From Panulirus ornatus (taxonomy: Eukaryota; Arthropoda; Malacostraca; Decapoda; Palinuridae), in assembly GCF_036320965.1 (NCBI RefSeq), contig NC_092235.1:3271191-3335190 (forward strand): DNA of 64,000 bases. Reading direction: 5' to 3'. A program made the position numbers and the translations under genes. Below, one piece after another: positions 55,431 to 64,000 of the stretch. Numbering within the stretch: the stretch's first letter is position 1; each line of letters starts with the position of its first letter. The notes beneath the pieces were generated by a model. It ran no database searches. It had not been told where the DNA came from and worked only from the letters and a program-made list of their open reading frames with translations.

Positions 55431-55672
55431 ATTAGGCCAACCATCATTTTATCATCTGATAGAACATGAAGCAACGCCAAATATTACATGATCCCCCTAA
55501 ACTATTGAGAATGATGAAGTCTGATATTGTTACGTTACGTCATCCAATCTTGCCACTCACATGTTACGGTAATCACGACTACATACATAGTGTTGTTACG
55601 ACTGATATTACTGTATGTACTGTAGTAAAGTACTGTGGTTATGTGGACAACAGACGAGACCATCATTATGAT

Positions 55673-55817
55673 GTGTCACCAACATGTATCTATAATGCTT
55701 CTATAACCAGCATGATCAAGAAGGTTATAACAACATTATCCTTGTGTCACCAACATGTATCTATAATACTTCTATAACCTGCATGATCAAGAAGGTTATA
55801 ACAACATTATCCTTGTA
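55673..55817. repeat. 71-bp tandem duplication
   Basis: Two units starting TGTGTCACCAACATGTATCT and ending AACAACATTATCCTTG, with two or three differences. It lies just outside the right arm. Confidence 0.9.
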
Positions 55818-56470
55818 GTTGTTGGATCAGTGTAGAGCAGAGCAATACCTGGTGAACATTACTTCCTGGTTGGTGGCCGCCATAAATACCACCAGTGTTT
55901 ATAAGCTCACACATCACCAGGGGTTAAGATATGGTGTTATCCCTCACTGCTCTATATAGCACCAGCCACGGTGGCTGGGCCTCCACCTTATACCTCACTC
56001 CTACTCTTCTATATCCCTAACTTCCTTGTGATCATCTCACTTTGAATAACTAGCTCTTCACATAACAGTTGTTTGTTGTTGTTGTTGTTGTTGTTACATG
56101 TTGTAGGTTTATGTTCTGCCACTGGACGACTCGTTCTCTGATCTTACCCAACAAGTAATTTGTTGTGTCGAGACTCGTCAGGTGTTTACCATATGGAGTC
56201 CGTAACACGTAAGTCTGTCTATCGTTCACTATACTGGATAGTAACTGGTAAAGGTTATTAAAGATATCTACACCAGAACCTGTGCCACACAACAAAACAT
56301 ACAAATCACGATATTTGCAACATGATAACATGTTTGACTTAATGACCATCAGCAGGTAAGGTCATCAAGCCACACCATACATACGTCAGACAGTAACATC
56401 AGTTGTATAACAGGATGTATATATGTTGATGGATTTAAGGGCTATCACCTTAAGGTCATGAAGCCAGAAT
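55818..56470. other. No recognisable gene; short (GTT)n near 56068
   Basis: AT-rich sequence. The minus frame at 56050-56349 has no recognisable motif. Confidence 0.45.
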
Positions 56471-56479
56471 GTGAACCAT

Positions 56480-57400
56480 AACCACTTACGGGTGGAGTCC
56501 GGTAACATCTTTCATAGCATTATGTCTCAAACAGAATACAGTAGTCAGTTTCTGTTAAGTATTCTGCACTTCAACTGATTAATGCTATGATAAGGATGAA
56601 GAGAATTACAAACAATGAATACTCATTGTAAGGATCACATCAAGGATGAAACATATATAACTAGAAGTGTTAAGGAAACAAAGATGGTGAAATACCTTGA
56701 CCCGCCCGGGATCACTAGCACCTGTGGCAATGGACACACCTTTGTAATGCTTGATCACTTACAACTGATCAACTTTATCACGAAAGTCTTAGGTATTGTC
56801 CCTCAGAAGAATGCTTTACAAATATCTATAGAAGACGTATCTATGTTAGATAGACGCCATTTCTAGGAAATATCTTCACTTGGGACGTGTAACACTTGTG
56901 TGGATAGACACAACTTTGTATTGCATGATCCATTACACGAAATGAACTTCACTAACGAAGACTCATACAACGCCTCGCTGGAGAACATTCAACAAATCAC
57001 TATACCGAATTTTTATTATAGATACAAGACATTTGTTGAAAGTGAACATAAGATTTATGATAGAAAAGGGACGTAACAGTATATAGTTTGTTACGAAAAT
57101 GAAATACTCCTGCCTTAAACTAGCTTTCTTGTGTTGTTTTTCTTTTAAATCCCCAGAGAAGGAAAAGTTCTGTTGTTTATGATAATATAGATTTGTTTTT
57201 ATCACCTTATTTGAATTTCTTATAATCTTTACTGATTCTAGCTGAAACGCATTGGTTTAAACAACCATTAAAGCTCAATACAACACATAATCCTTATAAA
57301 CAAATAATCTATCAGAACAACATTATGTTTAATCAAATTCCTTAAGTCTTCTGTAACATTTTGAAGTACATAACATATTCCCAAGTCTCATCTAGCGCAC
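56480..57400 (+). repeat. Unrecognised locus, copy B, with two related coding-like units
   Basis: Matches the reverse complement of about 61000-61880 over its length. Unit 1 (about 56700-56810) reads STCGNGHTFVMLDHLQLINF, unit 2 (about 56884-56995, another frame) reads TCNTCVDRHNFVLHDPLHEM then NFTNEDSYNASLENI. Both share a TC-x3-H-x-FV-x2-D-x-L-x3-NF pattern, so the locus looks like tandem diverged copies of a small coding unit. A frameshift or intron separates them. Family unknown. Confidence 0.5.
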
Positions 57401-57479
57401 CACTCTCTTCACCCCAACATTCTTCTTTTCTGAAAATCCCTACATATCTTCACCATTGCCTCCACCAGATAATCTTATT

Positions 57480-58750
57480 ATACTTAGTCGCTGTCTCCCG
57501 CGTTAGAAGGTAGTTCAAGGAAACAGACGAAAGAATGGCACCAACCGACCCACATACACATAGACATACATACACGTCCACACACGCACATATACATACT
57601 TATACATTTCAACGTAGACAAACAAATACATACACAAACATATACGTATATACCCATGTACATATCCATACCTGCTGCCTTTAACCATTCCCATCGCAAC
57701 CCCGCCGTATATGAAAATGACCGCTCAAAATCTTTTTACACTTAATCTTTCCGCCTCCAATTTGGTCTCCCACTTCTCCTCATTCCTTTTAACAATGACA
57801 CATATATCCTCTTTGTCAATCTTTCCTCACTCATTCTCTCCATGTGACGAAACCATTTCAATACACCCTCTTCTGTTCTCTCAACCATACTCTTTTTATT
57901 ACCACACATCTCTCTTGCCCTTTCATTATTTAATCAAACCACCTCACATCACATATTGCCCTCAAACATCTCATTTCCTACAGATCCAACCTTCTCCGCA
58001 AAATCCTATCTATAGCCCACACCTCGCAACCATAGAACATTGTTGGAACCACTATTCCTTCAAACATACTCATTTATCCTTTTCGAGATGATATTCTTTC
58101 CCTCCAGCATACACATTCTTCAACGCTCCCAGAACCTTCGCTCTCTCCCTCAACCTATGACTCGCTTCCGCTTCCATCCTTCCATCCGCTATCAAGTCCA
58201 CTCCCAGATATCTACAACACTTCACTTTCTTCACTTTTCTCCATTCAAACTTACCTTCCAATTAACTTGTCCCTCAACCCCACTGAACCTAATAACCTTG
58301 CTCTTATTCACATTTACTATTTTCTTTCACACACTTTACCAAACTCAGTCACCAGCTTCTGCAGTTTCACACCTGAATCAGCCGCCAGCGCTGTATTATC
58401 AGTGAACAACAGCTTACTCACTTCCCAAGCCCTCTCATCCACAACAGACTGCATACTAGCCCCTCTCTCCAAAACTCTTGCATTCACCTCCCTAACTACC
58501 CCATCCATAAACAAATATAAGTACCATGAGGATCCCACGCACCCCTGATGCAAACAGACATTCACTAGGAACCAATCACTTTCCTCTCTTCCTACTTGTG
58601 CACATGCCTTACATCCTTTGTAAAAACTTTTAACTGCTTCTAGCAACTTGCCTTCCACAGAGGATCTGTATCCACCCTATCCTATTCCTTCTCCAGATCC
58701 ATAAATGCTACCCAAAAGTCCATCTGTATTTCTAAGTGTTTCTCACATAC
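57480..58750 (-). mobile_element. RTE-type LINE, 5'-truncated, strongly decayed copy
   Basis: On minus: GKLLEAVKSFYKGCKACAQV at 58650, a damaged catalytic box LLFTDNTALAAD (FADD changed to FTDN), EVKKVKCCRYLGVDL-type motifs, and a tail with CGCTGTCTCCCGCGTTAGAA at 57489-57508. It has deletions relative to 43199-46735. Its 5' break lies at an (AAT)n array, not (TA)n. Confidence 0.8.
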
Positions 58751-58767
58751 ATTCTTCAAAGCAAGAA

Positions 58768-58843
58768 TAATAGTAATAATGATAATGATAACGATAATAG
58801 TAATGACAATAATAATAGTAATGATAATATGATAATAATAATA

Positions 58844-58906
<63 letters not shown>

Positions 58907-58933
58907 GATGATGATAATAATAATAATAATAAC

Positions 58934-58971
<38 letters not shown>

Positions 58972-58972
58972 C
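58768..58972. repeat. (AAT)n-type microsatellite with GAT interruptions
   Basis: Imperfect AAT/GAT trinucleotide array of about 200 bp. Confidence 0.95.
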
Positions 58973-59029
58973 TTATGCGTACATATATATTTCAGCGCAT
59001 ACATACACAGACAGCGAGACAGTGGCAGG

Positions 59030-59225
59030 AATACACAACAAAGGCCACATTCGTTCACACTCAGTCTCTAGCTGTCTTGTGTAATGCACCGAAACCATAG
59101 CTCCCTTTACACATCAAGGCCTCACAGACCTTTCCATGGTTTACCCCAGACGCTTCACATGTCCTGGCAATCTTTCCTCACTCATTATCTCCATATGTCC
59201 AAACCATTTCAACACACCCTTTTCT
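59030..59225 (-). mobile_element. RTE-type LINE tail fragment with internal deletion
   Basis: The 3' tail (CATTCGTTCACACTCAGTCT to CCATGGTTTACCCCAGACGC) is joined at about 59166 directly to the region encoding the Trp-Phe-Gly-His block (CAATCTTTCCTCACTCATTA). Its far end overlaps the last codons of the hydrophobic gene. Confidence 0.8.
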
Positions 59226-60123
59226 GCTGTGGACCACTTTAACAAAGGTTACTACGTATTTACCCAATTTCGACGTCATTTGAATCAGGTAAATTGCTGG
59301 ACGAAGAAGTACTATGGCGGCGGTTACTAGTGTGCGCAGGACGAAAACTGTTACTACAACGGCGCCTCCAGCCAACAGCCTACAACAGAAAATCAACCTG
59401 AGTGCTGCAACGATGAAGAATTCCTTGATGAGGCCCCGAGGAGAGAGAGGATTCTTGAGGTGTTGTTGGTAATGATTGTGCCATAGTCTCCAAGATCACT
59501 GCTTTTCTGAAGACAACTGACCATACAGAGATACTGACCTTTGTGACCATCTTTACGATGAGTACAAGAATGCCAGTGAGCATCATCTTTGCCACCTCCA
59601 CGACAAGTGCCACAACTATCTCATCCAAGAATATTATAAGGACTTTCGGTGTGACCTGCACAGCGTAGTCAACCGTTCTAATGATAGGAAGCATTACCTC
59701 CTCCACCACCATTCTCACGAGGATGATGAACACTAAGAGGAACATAGTCACCTGGAATATGAGTTCCCGCACGATATTCCTCACAACTCTCCGCACAAGA
59801 CCTACGAGCCATCTTATTGCGCTCACTACCAGACGGTCCATTAGGCTCAAGAACTCCTGTTCGAGAACGAAGCAGGTGACTACAATGACCCAGATGGTGT
59901 AAAGTGCCAGGCGAACACTCTTACGAAGACATGAGAGAAACACACGCCTGCACATACCCACAAGGTACAACAATGCCGGTGCTAAATATGGGAGGGTAAC
60001 CAATGACCAGGTGGATCCACTGCGCCATGGTAGCCGGTCCAGGAGCATGAGCAGCATTTCCTTAGGTTTTGTTGATCCAGTTTTTGGCAGGACACGTTGA
60101 ACGTTTTTGTTCACAATGCGCAT
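59178..60123 (-). pseudogene. Unrecognised hydrophobic multi-helix protein, broken
   Basis: The first frame starts with ATG at 60123 (A at -3) and is almost wholly hydrophobic helices separated by Arg/Lys clusters, e.g. LALYTIWVIVVTCFVLEQEF, AIRWLVGLVRRVVRNIVREL, FQVTMFLLVFIILVRMVV, MMLTGILVLIVKMVTK. Near 59505 the sensible frame changes: the minus strand continues as SDLGDYGTIITNN, RGLIKEFFIVAALRLIFCC and VVVTVFVLRTLVTAAIVLL in the next frame, so a frameshift (or a very short 32-nt GT..AG intron) lies there. The last 18 or so codons come from an RTE fragment, so the true C-terminus is lost. I do not recognise the family. Confidence 0.5.
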
Positions 60124-60129
60124 GATGAT

Positions 60130-60995
60130 GGATGATCTGTTTTTGTTTTAGTGAGAGATTGTTGATGACATGTTCTCTTGATATCCGGGGTAGGTAATAT
60201 AGTATGGTTGTAAACTTCGTATGGTTGTAGTTAAGATTTTGTATTGTCTCGAGTAGTTATGATAATACTTTTGGTAGGCATGAATATGAGCATATCAAGG
60301 ATGGTTAATCCTGTTAAAATGTAGGGTAGTTATGATAAGCTTGAAGACAGGAAGAGGCGTGTGTTTTGATAGGTAAGTGTAGTGTGCTACGTAGAGTAAG
60401 GTAAATATTTGATAATGATATGTGTATGGGAAAGACGTCACCATCTTTTATCACACACGAAAGATCACTACTGCTGTAATGTACGTAATGTACAACAATG
60501 ATAATGCTTAAGTTAGAGTGGTGAATATAGTTGCATGTTATGAATGGTAAAGATGACAGTGATCAAAATTGCAGTGAATTTATTCATGAAAGTGATAAAT
60601 ATGCCTCTGGTGGGGATTGGTAACTGTGTTAAGGGAATAATAACATTTCTTATTAATAAACCAAAACGCCGACACTGTTTCCCTTGATAGTATCACATGC
60701 CATCCTGTTCACTCACGGGTCAGGTTAAGAGCTATCTTCACTACACACTTTACGTTACTTGAAAATGTTTTTGACCTGCTGGCGCTTACAGGATCATATC
60801 AAGCATATGTTCACTATACCAGGATGATACTCATTGCTGAAGAGAAAAACGAAATGAATCGCACAACCAAGATGCTTTCTTCATACAAGGATAATTGTTT
60901 ATCTTATGTATGACATACATAAACATACTTGCTTGCCATCACCCATTTCTGGCGCTACCCCGCCCCACAGGAAACAGCACCGATATTAACAAACG
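60130..60995. other. Upstream region of the hydrophobic gene, nothing recognised
   Basis: AT-rich; no clear TATA/initiator pair, tandem repeat or transposon motif. Confidence 0.4.
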
Positions 60996-60999
60996 TGGC

Positions 61000-61880
61000 T
61001 GAGGACTTAAAGAATCTGGTAAAACATAATGGTCATTGTGATGAATGATTTGTTTATCATAATTATGTATTGTGTTGCATTATAATGATTGTTCAGAACC
61101 AAGATCTTTAAGCCTGAATCCTTGATATTATATAAGAAATGATAAAACGTGTTAAATGCATAAATATTTATGATTATAAAGAACAGAATGCGTTATCATG
61201 TGGGTATCTAAGTGAAAATGCAATACAAAGAGCTAGTTTAAGGCAGGAGTATTTCATCTTTTAACAAAATATTTACCTCTACCTCCCTTTTCTTTCATCA
61301 TCATTTTTTATGTTTACTATCATGAAATGCCTCTTATCTTACATAAAAATTCTGTATAGGTATTTGATTAATGTTCTCCAACGACTCGTTGTATAACTCT
61401 TCGTTAGCGAAGTTCATTTCATGTAATGGATCATGCATTACAAAGCTGTGTCTATCCACACAAGTGTTATACATCCCGGGTAAAGATATATTCTAGGGGT
61501 AACGTACATATAACATATGTAAGTCTTCTATAAATATTTACAAAAAGTTTTCCTGAGGGACAATACCTAAGATTTTCGTATTAAAGTTTATCAGTTGTAA
61601 GTGATCAAGCATTAAAAAGCTGTGTCCATTACCACAGGTGCTACTGATCCCAGGTAAAGGTATTTCACCATCTTTGTATCTTTAACCTTTCTAGTTATAG
61701 ATGTTTCATCCCTGATTCCATCCTCACAATGGATGTATGTGGTTTGTGTTGTCTTAACATATCATTAGTCAGTTGAAGTGGAGAACATGCTTCTGAGCCC
61801 ACCCACTCTACTCTGTCTTCCACATGCTATTCAAGAGGTGTTACCGGATTCCGCCTATAAGTGTTTACGCCGGGGGTAAC
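61000..61880 (-). repeat. Unrecognised locus, copy C (inverted relative to copy B)
   Basis: On minus it reproduces both units of copy B: STCGNGHSFLMLDHLQLINF near 61650-61590 and NTCVDRHSFVMHDPLHEMNF near 61470-61410, followed by ANEELYNESLENIN. Amino-acid changes are mild (H, D, L, N, F kept), suggesting past coding constraint. The distal part (61030-61200) matches the window start. Confidence 0.5.
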
Positions 61881-61899
61881 AACTAACCTCCGGACGGCT

Positions 61900-64000
61900 T
61901 CTTGTTTTTACTTTTGATGATTTGAAACATTTATTAATCATATTTGGTTTTATGATGTCGATAAGATTGTTGGAAATTGTATATAGTAATCTTTATCTGT
62001 TATTTGATGAACTTTAATTCACCAAAGATAAAGTTTGTGAATAATGATTGTTTATCTCTCGTTGTTACTGATGTAAATTTTCTATCTAACAAAATACTTT
62101 CATTTGATTCATAAAGGATATTCTTAAGAAAAACGTAAATAATTTGTCATTAGTCCTCATCACACAAAATAAAAGTCTGTTTTTTCAAAGTTTTCTCAGA
62201 GGATGAAGGTAACATTTTGAAGAGTAGAAACTCATAACTTAGAATCCTTGAACCTCGTGTTAATAGCAATTACATTAATTTTCTCTAAACAATTCTTTTC
62301 TACAGTGTGTAAAACCCGGATAAAAAGCCTGCAACATAGATACTGACGCAATTATCTTAATGTTATTGAAATTATTATTGATTTCTACATGTAAAACATT
62401 TATCTGCAAAATAGAAATCTTTATGTTAGATATGTTCATCTTAACGATATCACGTAACATATATTTCTGTACCTTGTGCTCCAGAAAAGTTATGGGATTT
62501 TATTTATTATCGTATCAAATGTTTAGCTTGCATACGATATCCCATGTATTTTCACTAGATGTCCACAAGCAAAATATATTTTTGCCATGTGTTTTTAACG
62601 GTAATCAGTGATAGGTTTTTAGAATAAGTAAATGTGTAATACATTACCAGGGTAGTAAATCCTTCGTCCATCACAATATACCGTAAGAGTATCTAAGGCT
62701 CACCCTAGCTGGGGTTTACATTGTTGAACAACGTAATGCTTTTTGGTCGGTTTAGGTTTCTTAATTGTTGACTACAGGGACGAGTTTATAAGGAAGTGAG
62801 GAATTTGGGAAGGGTTTATTGATGGGTGCCGGGAGTGTGGTGATGATGATGAAGGATCAGAGAAAATATATTATGTCGGAGGTCAATAGATCCTGGTGCT
62901 CGACCCAGAACCTTGACTAATCGTCTATAAGAAAGTGGTTGTTTATGTTTGGCCAAGTCCCAGCTTGGCAGGGGCTCTGGTCTTATGACACACTGCTATT
63001 TGGGTTTATTTGTCATGAAGATATTTTTTATGGGTTGAATTGATAAGATTGTTAATGAGGAGTTAGAAATTTATCTACTCACGCTGTTGATAGAACATAT
63101 ATCGACCATGTAGATTTTCATGTGAATTTTGTACGTTTTATAATTCTTTTAGTGTAAACCAGTTTTCTTAATTTGTAATCATGTCTGATAGTAAATCCTG
63201 TGAATAGATAAATAATTTTTTCAGGTAAATTATCTCTTCATGTTTATCTGTTTTTCCAATAGTGGCTTGTGTCAGTGTGTCTGTCCGTCAGTATAGCAAG
63301 TCAAGCATTACTCCACCGTACAACAACTACAAGGTCACAAATGAGGGGACAAATAACATATAGGTTGGGTCACGGAAAATGTCTAATGAGCTGAGGAAAA
63401 GGAAGGACATTACATACACTGGCTTTATCAGTGAATCATTTTGTGATGGTTGTGAAATATTGGTTATGTGTAGAAGATGGTCCTTGTACATGAATCATGC
63501 TATATATTAGTTTCACAATATGTTATGATGGTGTCTTTATCTGGTGAACTGATATGTGATATAATAAATGTGATCTGACTTGTTCTATAATTCTCTTCAG
63601 AAAAATCTTTGAAACTTATATCCGATTCTTCGCACATACAGTCAAATTGTGTTTACGAGTTTGATAGATTTTCCTGATATTTGATATCTATAAGAGACAT
63701 TGATTACTAAAAACAATTTCACGATGGCAAAATCAGCCAACATTATCAACTGGTGCGATGACGCAAGACGACTGCAGAAAGATTAACAGCGTATCGTTGT
63801 ACAGTGTACAATGGCCAGTGATATTCACTGTAGGTATACGCAAAATGATGTACCTTGTGCACATAGCAGGCAAATTAGAGGATCACCATAAGATTTAGAA
63901 ATAGAACTATCAAGGAAGGAGAAAGACGTAGGTGAGATTATTAGTCGAGATGTAAAGCCAATACATAAACATCATGAGCAATGTGTACTGCTCCTCCTCC
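61900..64000. other. No recognisable gene
   Basis: AT-rich sequence with only short open frames (61 codons at 62275-62460 minus, 83 codons at 62360-62611 plus), neither with a known motif. No tandem array, tRNA or transposon motif seen. Confidence 0.5.

Larger units (their letters stand above)
50866..55660. repeat. Right arm of the large inverted repeat
   Basis: Reverse complement of 10800-15241. It is longer because of extra minisatellite units (54835-55225) and a SINE (53175-53330) found only here. Order on minus: candidate exon, minisatellite, 385-bp core, Penelope palindrome, hammerhead-like motif, TA array, tRNA-like genes, 5S-headed SINE, purine/pyrimidine-rich stretch, GT array. Confidence 0.85.

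Noticed and set aside
58736..59071. Asn-rich protein
   Set aside because: Pure (AAT)n microsatellite translation.

Overview
This is eukaryotic nuclear DNA, most likely from a decapod crustacean. The signs are very dense microsatellites (CA, GT, CT/GA, TA, AAT), many minisatellites, interrupted reading frames with GT..AG introns, and repeated truncated copies of an RTE-type LINE whose 3' tail I associate with decapod genomes (an impression from memory, not tested). There are no operons, Shine-Dalgarno sites or bacterial-style genes. Most long open frames are tandem repeats read through and are not annotated as genes.

Layout. 1-10.8 kb: microsatellites and minisatellites, the first copy of a 385-bp conserved core (599-983), an RTE fragment, a SINE and a Penelope-like fragment with a GIY-YIG frame. 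10.8-15.24 kb is the left arm of a large inverted repeat; the right arm is 50.87-55.66 kb, with a 35.6-kb spacer. Each arm carries the 385-bp core, a Penelope palindrome, a hammerhead-like motif, two tRNA-like genes with Pol III terminators, and a SINE headed by the 3' part of 5S rRNA. 16.6-17.9 kb: two satellites. 18.4-27.5 kb: a degenerate, minus-strand Gypsy-type LTR element with gag, protease, RT/RNase H, integrase and an env-like region; tandem arrays have grown inside its coding sequence. 28.8-31.6 kb: a Tc1/mariner-type transposon with terminal inverted repeats and two introns. 31.6-32.4 kb: an unrecognised acidic-repeat gene. 34.9-38.6 kb: two 5'-truncated LINEs (RTE and Jockey-like). 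39-42.2 kb: two candidate host exons, a long minisatellite, an array of 14 CRE palindromes and a 23-bp minisatellite. 42.2-43 kb: a pseudogene of a multicopy family. 43.2-48.7 kb: a nearly full RTE element and truncated copies set between TA arrays. 49.6-50.5 kb: an intronless protein kinase with its own TATA/CRE promoter, the most convincing intact gene here. 56.5-61.9 kb: a diverged inverted pair of an unrecognised locus around an RTE fragment and a broken hydrophobic multi-helix gene. Little is recognisable from 61.9 kb to the end.

The genes do not form a pathway. The window shows repeat turnover: transposons nest, tandem arrays start inside coding sequence, and segments are duplicated and inverted. 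The strongest leads are the 385-bp core that is invariant between copies whose flanks have diverged, the CRE array, the minisatellites born inside the LTR element, and the kinase, acidic-repeat and hydrophobic genes of unknown role. All alignments were done by eye; identities and borders are approximate unless stated.
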